A stretch of 18,747 bases of DNA, from positions 3,732 to 22,478 of the forward strand of contig JAUNBY010000010.1 of NCBI GenBank assembly GCA_030526935.1. The letters run 5' to 3'. Shown piece after piece: positions 9,066 to 15,623 of the stretch. The stretch is from Clostridia bacterium (GTDB lineage: Bacteria > Bacillota > Clostridia > Christensenellales > Aristaeellaceae). Below the pieces are notes generated by a model. It did not search any database. It was not told the DNA's origin and was given only the letters and a program-made list of their open reading frames with translations. Position numbers and translations under genes: made by a program. Every line of letters starts with the position of its first letter. Positions within the stretch are counted from its first letter, which is position 1.

Positions 9066-9116
9066 AGATAAAATGACATGTGTAGTATACTTGATTTCTG
9101 ACTAAAAGAAGCCATG
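9066..9116. other. Convergent junction spacer
   Basis: About 50 bp between the hybrid kinase stop and the T tract of the - strand terminator. It is A/T-rich relative to its surroundings. No gene, promoter with a matched -35/-10 pair, or + strand terminator was found in it. Confidence 0.5.
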
Positions 9117-9153
9117 AAAAACGAGGCTGTCGCAATATACGCGTCAGCCTCGT
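9117..9153 (-). terminator. Rho-independent terminator of the ribosomal/rpoA operon
   Basis: On the - strand a perfect 9-bp stem (ACGAGGCTG, + strand 9121-9129, pairing with 9145-9153) with a 15-nt loop is followed by a run of five T. It begins 14 nt after the rplQ stop codon. On the + strand the same hairpin follows the kinase stop by about 55 nt but lacks a T tract (CTATAAC follows), so it should act poorly, if at all, in that direction. Confidence 0.85.
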
Positions 9154-9167
9154 CTATAACAATCTCG

Positions 9168-9677
9168 TTACACGAGCATCAGTACTACCATTTCAGCTCC
9201 GTCTCCGCGACGCGGGCCTTTGCGGACTATGCGGGTATATCCGCCGCCTGTTCCCTTTTCAGCGGCGCGCGCCTTATACTTGGGGCCTATTTCGCGCATC
9301 ATCTTTTCGATAAGCGGGTGCTTCACCTCGCGGGTGCGAGCCTTGTATTCAGCGCGGGTTTCGTCCTCCTGGCGGGGAGAAGGTATCTCATAGAGATATC
9401 TCATCATCTGGCGCCTGGCCGCCAGCTTTGAGGGCTTGTCGTTCGTCACCTTAAGAACCACGGTCTGACCCTTATCGTTGTTGGTGCTCTTCTCCACCTC
9501 GACGGTATTGTCGCACTCGCGAACCGCCAGGGTTATAAGCCTTTCGGCTATGGAGCTGACCTCCTTGGCACGGGCTAGCGTGGTCTCTATTTTACCGTTC
9601 CAGAGAAGGCTTGTGACCTGATTGCGCAAAAGCGCTTTTCTCTGGTCGGTCGGCCTTCCCAGCTTGCGATTAGCCAT
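9168..9677 (-). CDS. rplQ: 50S ribosomal protein L17, with internal insertion
   Basis: L17 of the large ribosomal subunit, near the peptide exit tunnel. The N-terminal signature (ANRKLGRPTDQRKALLRNQ) and the C-terminal GGYTRIVRKGPRRGD block are clear. At 169 residues it is longer than the 127-residue E. coli protein. The extra length sits mainly in two blocks, about residues 53-82 and 97-118, flanking the KLAARRQ helix. I recall insertions of this kind in clostridial L17 proteins, so it looks lineage-specific rather than damaged. ATG start with AAGGAGG upstream. It is the last gene of the operon, 17 nt after rpoA, and a terminator follows at once. The ecfA/truA genes that often follow rplQ in Firmicutes are absent. 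Confidence 0.96.
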   Translation of the reverse strand: MANRKLGRPTDQRKALLRNQVTSLLWNGKIETTLARAKEVSSIAERLITLAVRECDNTVEVEKSTNNDKGQTVVLKVTNDKPSKLAARRQMMRYLYEIPSPRQEDETRAEYKARTREVKHPLIEKMMREIGPKYKARAAEKGTGGGYTRIVRKGPRRGDGAEMVVLMLV

Positions 9678-9694
9678 TTTGAATGTCCTCCTTA

Positions 9695-10663
9695 CTAGTC
9701 TTCGATCGTCTTCAGCGCCAGTCCAAGGGCGACGAGCTTTTGTTCAACCTCTTCAAGCGACTTTTTACCGAGGTTTCTAACCTTCATCATATCCTCCTGG
9801 TTGCGCTGAACCAGTTCCGCAACGGTGTTTATTCCGGCGCGCTTGAGGCAGTTAAAGGCGCGAACCGAAAGATCCAGCTCCTCTATGGTCATCTCGAGAA
9901 CCTTTTCCTTCGTGTTATCCTCAGGCTCGTTGAAGTCCACGCGCACTACGTTGACCGTAAGGTCTATAAACAGGCGCATGTTATTCGTCATAATCTGCGC
10001 GGCTGAAGCCAACGCTTCCTTGGGCAGTATCGTCCCGTTTGTCCAAACCTCTATGGTCAATTTATCATAGTCGGTAACCTGACCACGACGCGTGTCCTCC
10101 ACGGCGTAGCTGACCTTGCGTATGGGCGTATATATCGAATCCACCGGTATAACGCCTATCGGTACGCCCATACCCTTATTGCGTTCGTTAGCCAATTGCT
10201 TGTTGCGTTCGGCCGATACATACCCCCGCCCTTTGTCCAGCGTTATCTGCATTTGCAGACGCGCTCCGTCGGTCAGGGTCGCTATATGAAGATCGGGGTT
10301 GACGATTTCTACTTCTTCGTCGCAGTTAATATCCTTTGCCAGCACCTCGCAGGGGCCATGCGCGTCTATCGATACTATCTTCTGCTGTTCGCAATACAGC
10401 TTGCAGCACAGATTTTTCAGATTGAGGATAATTTCCGCGACATCCTCCGTCACTCCCGGTATCGTAGAAAACTCATGCTGTACGCCTTCTATGCGCACAC
10501 CAGTCACCGCGACGCCAGGCAGCGAGTTAAGCAGCACTCTTCTGAGTGAGTTGCCCAACGTCTGTCCAAATCCACGTTCCAGCGGCTCTACGACAAACTT
10601 GCCGTAGCGATTGTTTTCTCCAATCTCCACCCGCTCGATTCTGGGTTTCTCGATTTCGATCAT
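9695..10663 (-). CDS. rpoA: DNA-directed RNA polymerase subunit alpha
   Basis: Alpha subunit (322 residues), the assembly platform of RNA polymerase. The N-terminal dimerisation domain (about 1-235) includes ERGFGQTLGNSLRRVLL at 29-45. An acidic linker (about 243-258) leads to the C-terminal domain (about 258-320). That domain has the RAFNCLKRAGI and NLGKKSLEEVEQKL helices which contact UP-element DNA and activators; Arg268 is the equivalent of E. coli Arg265. The length is normal for Firmicutes. ATG start with GAGGAGG about 10 nt upstream. It sits between rpsD and rplQ, the usual alpha-operon order. A Cys-rich patch (NLCCKLYC, residues 84-91) in the N-terminal domain is slightly unusual. Confidence 0.98.
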   Translation of the reverse strand: MIEIEKPRIERVEIGENNRYGKFVVEPLERGFGQTLGNSLRRVLLNSLPGVAVTGVRIEGVQHEFSTIPGVTEDVAEIILNLKNLCCKLYCEQQKIVSIDAHGPCEVLAKDINCDEEVEIVNPDLHIATLTDGARLQMQITLDKGRGYVSAERNKQLANERNKGMGVPIGVIPVDSIYTPIRKVSYAVEDTRRGQVTDYDKLTIEVWTNGTILPKEALASAAQIMTNNMRLFIDLTVNVVRVDFNEPEDNTKEKVLEMTIEELDLSVRAFNCLKRAGINTVAELVQRNQEDMMKVRNLGKKSLEEVEQKLVALGLALKTIED

Positions 10664-10699
10664 TTACGCTATCCCTCCTCTTTCGCGCGGAGTTCTTTT

Positions 10700-10723
10700 A
10701 CATTCCTGCAATTCATGGAATGT
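10700..10723 (-). other. Hairpin in the rpsD-rpoA spacer
   Basis: A 7-bp inverted repeat (ACATTCC, 10700-10706, and GGAATGT, 10717-10723) with a 10-nt loop lies in the 65-nt gap between the rpsD stop and the rpoA start. No T run follows on the - strand, so it is not a terminator. It could be an mRNA processing or stability element, or chance. Confidence 0.35.
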
Positions 10724-10728
10724 TCGGG

Positions 10729-11358
10729 TTAGCGGGAGTACAGCTCGACGATCATGTGCTCCTGAATCGTCAAATCGATGTCATCGCGCTGCGGCATCGC
10801 GATCACGGTGCCCTTCAGCTCTCCAGCCTCGAACGACAGCCATTTAGGTATCATTCTGCCCGAACCGGATTCGCGCAGCGCCTTAAAGTGCTCGCCCTCG
10901 GCGGACTTGCCCTTGACGGTAATTACGTCGTTTACGTCAACCAGATAAGAAGGAATCGATACCTTTTTGCCGTTGACCAGTATGTGTCCATGGCGAACCA
11001 GCTGGCGCGCGTGAGGACGGCTGAGTCCGAAGCCAAGCCTGTACACTACGTTGTCAAGCCTGCGCTCGAGCATTATGAGCAGGTTGTCGCCCGTAATGCC
11101 CTTGATGTTCTCGGCTTTGAGGAAGTAACGGTGGAACTGGGTCTCCATTACTCCATATGCCCTGCGCGCCTTTTGCTTCTCGCGAAGCTGCATGCCGTAC
11201 TCGGATTGCTTGCGTTGGCGGGCCTGACCATGCTCACCCGGAGGTGTCGGGCGATTTCCTACGGCGCACTTGGGGCCGTAGCAACGGTCGCCCTTCAAAA
11301 AGAGCTTTGTGCCCTCGCGACGGCACAAGCGGCAAACAGAACCGGTATATCTAGCCAT
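10729..11358 (-). CDS. rpsD: 30S ribosomal protein S4
   Basis: Primary 16S rRNA-binding protein that nucleates assembly of the 30S body, and in several bacteria a translational autoregulator. It has 209 residues, the usual length. The N-terminal zinc site is intact: Cys9, Cys12, Cys26 and Cys31. The S4 RNA-binding domain (about 97-160; RRLDNVVYRLGF, SRPHARQLVRHGHILVNG) and the C-terminal IVELYSR are canonical. ATG start with GGAGG 9 nt upstream. It lies 15 nt after rpsK and before rpoA. In Bacillus subtilis rpsD sits elsewhere with its own leader; here it is inside the alpha operon, as in E. coli and clostridia. Confidence 0.98.
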   Translation of the reverse strand: MARYTGSVCRLCRREGTKLFLKGDRCYGPKCAVGNRPTPPGEHGQARQRKQSEYGMQLREKQKARRAYGVMETQFHRYFLKAENIKGITGDNLLIMLERRLDNVVYRLGFGLSRPHARQLVRHGHILVNGKKVSIPSYLVDVNDVITVKGKSAEGEHFKALRESGSGRMIPKWLSFEAGELKGTVIAMPQRDDIDLTIQEHMIVELYSR

Positions 11359-11373
11359 TAATCAGTACCTCCA

Positions 11374-11772
11374 TTACACTCTTCTGCGCTTGGGCGGACG
11401 GCATCCGTTGTGCGGGATGGGCGTCACGTCCTTGATCATGTTGACCTCAAGCCCCGCGGCCTGCAACGACCTTATGGCGGCCTCGCGTCCGGAGCCGGGT
11501 CCTTTGACATAAACCTCAACCGTCTTAAGGCCATATTCCATAGCGGCCTTAGCGGCGGTCTCGGCTGCGGTCTGCGCCGCGAACGGCGTGGATTTTTTGC
11601 TGCCCCTGAATCCCAATCCGCCCGCCGACGCCCAGCTAAGCGCATTTCCCGAGGTATCAGTAATCGTCACAATCGTATTATTGAACGAAGAACGGATATG
11701 CGCGCTGCCACGCTCGACGAGCTTTTTCTCGCGGCGTTTGCGCGTACCCTTTTTCAGCTTCGCCTTTGCCAT
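11374..11772 (-). CDS. rpsK: 30S ribosomal protein S11
   Basis: S11 of the small-subunit platform, binding 16S rRNA near the E site. It has 132 residues. The conserved core is plain: AHIRSSFNNTIVTITD, SAGGLGFRGSKKSTPFAAQ, VKGPGSGREAAIRSLQ, and the basic C-terminal PPKRRRV. The N-terminal basic tail (KAKLKKGTRKRREKK) is typical of Firmicutes. ATG start with GAGGAGG upstream. It is separated from rpsM by 99 nt, the widest gap in this ribosomal block, and followed by rpsD after 15 nt. Confidence 0.98.
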   Translation of the reverse strand: MAKAKLKKGTRKRREKKLVERGSAHIRSSFNNTIVTITDTSGNALSWASAGGLGFRGSKKSTPFAAQTAAETAAKAAMEYGLKTVEVYVKGPGSGREAAIRSLQAAGLEVNMIKDVTPIPHNGCRPPKRRRV

Positions 11773-11795
11773 TTATAATTTCCTCCTCATCATCA

Positions 11796-11817
11796 CACGC
11801 GGACTTTGTTCCGCGCG
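11796..11817 (-). other. Small hairpin in the rpsM-rpsK spacer
   Basis: CGCGGA (11798-11803) pairs with TCCGCG (11810-11815) across a 6-nt loop in the rpsK leader, about 25 nt before the rpsK start. There is no T tract, so it is not an intrinsic terminator. Nothing else recognisable was seen in this 99-nt spacer beyond the rpsK ribosome binding site and a weak GATAAT that has no convincing -35 partner. Confidence 0.35.
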
Positions 11818-11871
11818 AAACCTGAATTATCGCTCACCCTCCGGCTTACGCCATCCAGCAGAGCTTCAAAA

Positions 11872-12249
11872 CTACTTGGCCGCCTTCTTCTTTCCGGCAA
11901 CCTGCCTCTTGGGACCTTTGCGCGTGCGGGCGTTCTGCTTGGTGTTCTGTCCGCGCACGGGAAGTCCGCGGCGATGGCGCAGGCCGCGGTAGCAGCCGAT
12001 TTCCATCAAACGCTTTATATTCATCGATACCTCGCGGCGAAGGTCGCCCTCTACCTTGAGGTGATGGTCGATGTAGTCGCGCAACAGACCCACGTCCTGC
12101 TCGGTTAAGTCCTTTACGCGCGTATCGGGATTCACGCCGGTAGCCTTTATTATATCGTCGGCGACATTCCTGCCAATGCCGTAAATATAGGTCAGCGCTA
12201 TCTCCACTCTTTTTTCTCTGGGAAGGTCTACGCCTGCGATGCGTGCCAT
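11872..12249 (-). CDS. rpsM: 30S ribosomal protein S13
   Basis: S13 of the 30S head, contacting the large subunit and P-site tRNA. It has 125 residues. Signatures are MARIAGVDLPREKRVEIALTYI-like at the N-terminus, the helix-two-turns-helix region (GIGRNVADDII), and RGLRHRRGLPVRGQNTKQNARTRKG near the basic C-terminal tail. The frame stays open 19 codons upstream to a TTG, but the family start is the ATG at 12249, which has GGAGGTG 9-10 nt before it; the upstream extension crosses a palindromic spacer and has no family resemblance. First gene of the alpha-operon segment after rpmJ. Confidence 0.97.
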   Translation of the reverse strand: MARIAGVDLPREKRVEIALTYIYGIGRNVADDIIKATGVNPDTRVKDLTEQDVGLLRDYIDHHLKVEGDLRREVSMNIKRLMEIGCYRGLRHRRGLPVRGQNTKQNARTRKGPKRQVAGKKKAAK

Positions 12250-12276
12250 CTGTTTAAAGCACCTCCAAATTCTCTT

Positions 12277-12292
12277 TTGGCCAATTGGCCAA
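12277..12292 (-). promoter_or_regulatory. 16-bp perfect palindrome upstream of rpsM
   Basis: TTGGCCAATTGGCCAA reads the same on both strands, 27 nt before the rpsM start. As RNA it can fold into a 6-bp stem with an AAUU loop; as DNA it could be a dimeric operator. Its place at the head of rpsM is where the E. coli alpha operon carries the S4-responsive leader, but homology to that element is not shown. Confidence 0.45.
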
Positions 12293-12314
12293 CGCCATCC
12301 GCTCAATGCGGCGT
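12292..12314 (-). other. Nested hairpin just upstream of the palindrome
   Basis: ACGCC (12292-12296) can pair with GGCGT (12310-12314), and inside it CCGC (12299-12302) with GCGG (12308-12311). The two pairings share two bases, so they are partly alternative. With the adjoining palindrome they fill most of the 71-nt rpmJ-rpsM spacer with structure. Confidence 0.35.
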
Positions 12315-12320
12315 TTATGT

Positions 12321-12434
12321 TTAGCCCTGCTTCTGCTTATGCTTGGGATTCTCGCAAATGACCATAACGCGGCCTTTGCGCTTTATGATCTTGCATTTTT
12401 CGCATATGGGCCTTACCGACGGCCTTACTTTCAT
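12321..12434 (-). CDS. rpmJ: 50S ribosomal protein L36
   Basis: L36, the smallest large-subunit protein: 37 residues, beginning MKVRPSVRPICEKC and ending HKQKQG. The zinc ligands are Cys11, Cys14, Cys27 and His32 (the zinc-binding C+ form). ATG at 12434 with GGAGGG about 8 nt upstream; stop TAA at 12321-12323. It lies 24 nt after infA and 71 nt before rpsM, its usual place in Firmicutes. Identification is unambiguous despite the small size. Confidence 0.97.
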   Translation of the reverse strand: MKVRPSVRPICEKCKIIKRKGRVMVICENPKHKQKQG

Positions 12435-12458
12435 TTTTCAAGCCCTCCTATATCGATG

Positions 12459-12680
12459 CTAATTCTTGCTGCGCCATGTAATCCTTCCGCGTGACAGATC
12501 ATACGGCGAAAGCTCTATAGTTACCTTGTCGCCGGGGTAAATCCGAATGTAATGCATCCGCATCTTACCGGAAACGTGCGCTAGTATCTTATGCCCGTTG
12601 GGCAACTCCACTTCGAACATGGCGTTGGGATACGACTCAGTGACAACGCCCTCGACCTCGATGACATCAGACTTGGACAA
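12459..12680 (-). CDS. infA: Translation initiation factor IF-1
   Basis: IF-1, an OB-fold protein that occupies the 30S A site during initiation. It has 73 residues with the family sequence SKSDVIEVEGVV, NGHKILAHVSGKMRMHYIRI, GDKVTIELSPYDLSRGRI. The family alignment puts the start at 12680, which is a TTG; the only nearby ATG is out of frame. GGAGG (12690-12694) lies 9 nt upstream, within the last codons of the KOW gene, which ends 4 nt before infA starts. The rare start codon may keep IF-1 output low or sensitive to initiation conditions; that is inference. Confidence 0.97.
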   Translation of the reverse strand: MSKSDVIEVEGVVTESYPNAMFEVELPNGHKILAHVSGKMRMHYIRIYPGDKVTIELSPYDLSRGRITWRSKN

Positions 12681-12684
12681 CCCT

Positions 12685-12951
12685 TTACCCCTCCTTCTTG
12701 GAACTGTCTGTCAAAAACCTGCGTATGCCGGCATCCGTCAGATTTCCATCATCCGGAATATCCATTATATACGGCTTAGCCTTCAAGTGCTTCTTCTTCT
12801 TAAGCTTCGGATGAACCAGTTTTCGCGTTTTGCCGTCCGAGATGAACACATACTCGTCGTCCACTATCCCGATTACCACGAATAGCTTTCCCTCGTCGCG
12901 TCCCGCCGTCGCCAGGGCCATTCTCCCTTTATCAAGCGGTATTCTATTCAT
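12685..12951 (-). CDS. KOW domain RNA-binding protein (L14e-like)
   Basis: A basic protein of 88 residues. The KOW/SH3-like core begins with GRMALATAGRDEGKLFVVIG and continues DDEYVFISDGKTRKL; a lysine-rich stretch (PKLKKKKHLKAK) follows. I recognise the family as the KOW-domain protein related to archaeal/eukaryotic L14e that sits between map and infA in many clostridia; its role is not established, but RNA or ribosome binding is likely. The start is ATG 12951, with GGAGG (12958-12962) 6 nt upstream; the open frame continues 8 codons further, but those codons lie in the map C-terminus. ATG 12951 overlaps the map stop by 8 nt, so translation is probably coupled to map. infA follows after 4 nt. 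Confidence 0.88.
   Translation of the reverse strand: MNRIPLDKGRMALATAGRDEGKLFVVIGIVDDEYVFISDGKTRKLVHPKLKKKKHLKAKPYIMDIPDDGNLTDAGIRRFLTDSSKKEG
12690..12694 (-). promoter_or_regulatory. Ribosome binding site of infA, inside the KOW gene
   Basis: GGAGG on the - strand, 9 nt before the TTG start at 12680, overlapping the last sense codons of the upstream gene. It confirms that TTG is used as the start. Confidence 0.65.
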
Positions 12952-13714
12952 CCTCCGCCTCCGTCTTTTCGACAAACGTCAGCGCCTGCGGTCCGTCCTC
13001 GGTTATGGCTATCGTGTGCTCGTAATGCGAACAGGCGCGATGATCCCTGGTCACTACGGTCCAACCGTCTTCCCGAACCTTTACGCGCCAGTCGCCCAGC
13101 GCTATCATCGGCTCTACCGCGATGGTCATTCCTTCTCGCAGTCTTATCCCTTTTCCGGACTCGCCGTAATTGGGTATGCTCGGGTCCTCGTGCATCTTTC
13201 TTCCGATTCCGTGCCCGCAAAGATCCCTTATAACCCCATAGCCGTATTCTTTGGCGTGCTGTTCGACCGCGTGGGATATATCGCCCAGCCTGTTTCCCGG
13301 CTTTGCCTGTTCAAAGCCCAGCCAGAAACATTCCTCCGTCACCTTAATCAGCTGCGCAAGCTCGGGCTTAACGTCTCCTACGGGAGATGTGAACGCCGAA
13401 TCCGCCTGCCAGCCTTCCAGCGACAATCCACAGTCAACCGATATAATCTGGCCGACCAGGAGCGGCTTATGGTTTGGAAATCCATGTACAACCCCGTCGT
13501 CGGGACTTGCGCATATAGTCGCCGGGAAGCCTTCATAGCCTTTAAACGACGGTAACGCTCCGGCGTCGCGAATCATTTTCTCGGCAGCCTTATCAAGCTC
13601 TGAGGTCGTTATTCCGGGCTTTACCATTTCTCGCAGCGCGTTGAGCACCTGTCCCAATAGCCTTCCGGCTATACGCATTTTTTCGATCTGCCTGGAATTC
13701 TTAAGCGTTATCAT
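12944..13714 (-). CDS. map: Methionine aminopeptidase, type I
   Basis: Removes the N-terminal methionine from nascent proteins. It has 256 residues of the pita-bread fold without an N-terminal zinc-finger extension. Predicted metal ligands are all present: Asp94, Asp105, His168 (CGHGIG), Glu201 (VEPM) and Glu232 (HYEHTI), with the substrate-site His77 in VVHGFP. The segment before His77 reads SPDDG where many relatives have S-x-N-[ED], a mild variation. ATG start at 13714, 5 nt after the adk stop. No convincing Shine-Dalgarno precedes it, so expression may rely on ribosomes finishing adk. Its 3' end overlaps the KOW gene by 8 nt. Confidence 0.97.
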   Translation of the reverse strand: MITLKNSRQIEKMRIAGRLLGQVLNALREMVKPGITTSELDKAAEKMIRDAGALPSFKGYEGFPATICASPDDGVVHGFPNHKPLLVGQIISVDCGLSLEGWQADSAFTSPVGDVKPELAQLIKVTEECFWLGFEQAKPGNRLGDISHAVEQHAKEYGYGVIRDLCGHGIGRKMHEDPSIPNYGESGKGIRLREGMTIAVEPMIALGDWRVKVREDGWTVVTRDHRACSHYEHTIAITEDGPQALTFVEKTEAEDE

Positions 13715-13719
13715 CTGCT

Positions 13720-14340
13720 TTATACCAGCTTATCGAGAATTTGCCGAAGGACATCTTCCGGATCTCTGGCTCCGTCGATCATAACTAGAGTTCCACAGTC
13801 TGAATAGTACTTCTCCAGGGGGCTTGTCGAAGTATGATATACGTCCAGCCTGGCCTTTATCGTCTGTTCGCTGTCGTCCGGCCTTTGATAAAGCTTTCCG
13901 GAGCAATCGGGGCATACATGTTCGTCTTCAAGTCTGGATATGTGAAACGTCCCCTTGCAATCCGGGCAGACGCGCCTTCCGGTAAGCCTTGATAGCAAAT
14001 GCTCGTCGGGCACCGCTATATTTACCACATAATCCGGCCTGGCTATCTTGTCAAGGGCAATCGCCTGCTCGACGTTTCTCGGAAATCCGTCGAGCAGGTA
14101 ACCGTTTTTACAATCGTCCTTGCCAAGCCGCTCCTCGACCATTTCAATTGTAACATGGTCAGGTACAAGTTTTCCCGCGTCTATAAAGCTCTTTGCCTTC
14201 AAACCGACCTTTGTGCCTTCGCCTATCGCCTGTCTGAACATGTCTCCGGTCGATATATGCGCTATATTCAACGCCTTGGACACCTTAGCCGCCTGGGTTC
14301 CTTTCCCCGCTCCGGGGGGGCCTAAAAATACGAGTTTCAT
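13720..14340 (-). CDS. adk: Adenylate kinase, zinc-lid form
   Basis: Converts ATP + AMP to 2 ADP in the cytosol. It has 206 residues. The P-loop GPPGAGKGT is at 7-15, the AMP-binding STGDMFR at 30-36, the DGFPRN motif at 84-89, and the lid region starts with LTGRRVCPDC. Lid cysteines 125, 128, 143 and 146 give C-x2-C-x14-C-x2-C; the well-studied Bacillus enzymes have 16 residues between the pairs, so this lid is slightly short. The frame extends two codons to a TTG, but ATG 14340 matches the family and has GGAG 8 nt upstream. It lies 11 nt after secY and 5 nt before map. Confidence 0.97.
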   Translation of the reverse strand: MKLVFLGPPGAGKGTQAAKVSKALNIAHISTGDMFRQAIGEGTKVGLKAKSFIDAGKLVPDHVTIEMVEERLGKDDCKNGYLLDGFPRNVEQAIALDKIARPDYVVNIAVPDEHLLSRLTGRRVCPDCKGTFHISRLEDEHVCPDCSGKLYQRPDDSEQTIKARLDVYHTSTSPLEKYYSDCGTLVMIDGARDPEDVLRQILDKLV

Positions 14341-14351
14341 ATCCAAGTCTC

Positions 14352-15623
14352 CTACTTCAGGAAGCCCTTGTAGTGCCTCATGGTCATCTGGCTTTCAAGC
14401 TGCCTCGTAGTTTCCATGGCGACTGAAACGGCTATGAGCATGGAGCTCGCCGCGAAGGGCAGAGATAGTCCCGCGAGAGTCGACATGAGCGTCGGAACCG
14501 TCGCCAGCACCGCGAGAAACAGGGCGCCAAACAGCGTTATGCGCTTGGAAATCTTCGAAATAAATTCAGTTGTGGGCTTACCCTGTCTTATTCCAGGTAT
14601 CATTCCGCCGTTTTGCTGGATATTCTTTGAAATATCGGCGGGGTTGAAAGTTATCGAGGAATAGAAGAACGTGAAGCCCAGTATCATGAGGAAGAATATC
14701 GCCTGATACCAGAAGCCTGTGTAGCTGACGTTTGCGCTCCACCAAAGGGAAGCCGAGCTGTTGGGGAAAAACGCCAATATTGTCGAGGGGAACTGCATGA
14801 TAGCGGAGGCGAATATCAGGGGCAAAACGCCGCTGGAGTTAATCCTGAGCGGTATATGCGTAGACTGTCCGCCGTACATCTTTCTTCCGACCACGCGCTT
14901 GGCGTATTGAACGGGTATCCTGCGCTCGCCGCGCTCTATAAATACGACCGCGACAATTATCACAAGCGCCAGTATGACGACGCCCAGATAGCTCCAGGGG
15001 TTTACAATGCCCGAGGAAATAGCTTCGGTATTGAACATATTGGTTATGGCGCTGGCTACGTACTTTGCGATGTTCGCGATAATACCCGCGAATATCAGCA
15101 AAGATATGCCGTTTCCAAGGCCGTTTTCGGTTATCCTCTCGCCAATCCACATGGCGAGCGCGGTGCCGCCGGCGAGGCAGAAACCAATCGTCATGTAGCT
15201 TAGGAAAGTAGCGTCGGCGGAAGCGCCGAGACCTATCGACAGCGCTACAGCCTGAATGAAGCCGAGACCTACGGTTACGTAGCGAGTGATCTGCGCGATC
15301 TTCTTCTGGCCTTCTTCGCCGGACTTTTGCAGCTCCTCGAGCTTCGGTATGGCGACGCACAGCAGCTGCATGATTATCGAGGCGTTGATGTAGGGGGTTA
15401 TACCCATTGCCATTATGTTGAACTCAGCCAGGGAGGATCCCGTCATGGTATTGATGAAGCTCAACAGGTCGAGTCCCTGAACCCTCTCCGTGACCGTAGC
15501 CAGATCGATTCCGGGCGTCGGCACGAAGCAAAGCAGACGGTATACCAGAAGCATTCCAATCGTGTAAAGTATCTTCTTGCGCAGATCCGCGATTTTCCAC
15601 GCGTTCTTAAGCGTAGACCACAC
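14352..15623 (-). CDS. secY: Protein translocase channel subunit SecY
   Basis: Central channel of the Sec translocon in the cytoplasmic membrane. It has 423 residues with about ten hydrophobic segments. Family landmarks are FVPTPGIDL near the N-terminus, the plug/TM2 region GITPYINASIIMQLL, GERITENGLGNGISLLIF, the cytoplasmic loop ERGERRIPVQYAKR, and NSSGVLPLIFAS. The start is a GTG at 15623 directly after the rplO stop TAA, with GAGGTGA (15629-15635) inside the last rplO codons, so the two genes are back to back and probably coupled. It separates the ribosomal genes from adk and map, the standard arrangement. Confidence 0.98.
   Translation of the reverse strand: MWSTLKNAWKIADLRKKILYTIGMLLVYRLLCFVPTPGIDLATVTERVQGLDLLSFINTMTGSSLAEFNIMAMGITPYINASIIMQLLCVAIPKLEELQKSGEEGQKKIAQITRYVTVGLGFIQAVALSIGLGASADATFLSYMTIGFCLAGGTALAMWIGERITENGLGNGISLLIFAGIIANIAKYVASAITNMFNTEAISSGIVNPWSYLGVVILALVIIVAVVFIERGERRIPVQYAKRVVGRKMYGGQSTHIPLRINSSGVLPLIFASAIMQFPSTILAFFPNSSASLWWSANVSYTGFWYQAIFFLMILGFTFFYSSITFNPADISKNIQQNGGMIPGIRQGKPTTEFISKISKRITLFGALFLAVLATVPTLMSTLAGLSLPFAASSMLIAVSVAMETTRQLESQMTMRHYKGFLK

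Noticed and set aside
10700..10723. Terminator between rpsD and rpoA
   Set aside because: Hairpin stem is short and no T run follows; rpoA and rplQ would then lack a promoter.
10546..11361. Open frame on the + strand (271 codons) over rpsD
   Set aside because: Antisense to the conserved S4 gene and crosses the rpoA-rpsD spacer; composition is that of a mirror frame.
11773..11871. Internal promoter in the rpsM-rpsK spacer
   Set aside because: A GATAAT is present on the - strand, but no -35 element at a sensible distance was found.
12250..12306. 19-residue N-terminal extension of S13
   Set aside because: Starts at a TTG, crosses the palindromic spacer, and the ATG at 12249 has a proper ribosome binding site and family match.
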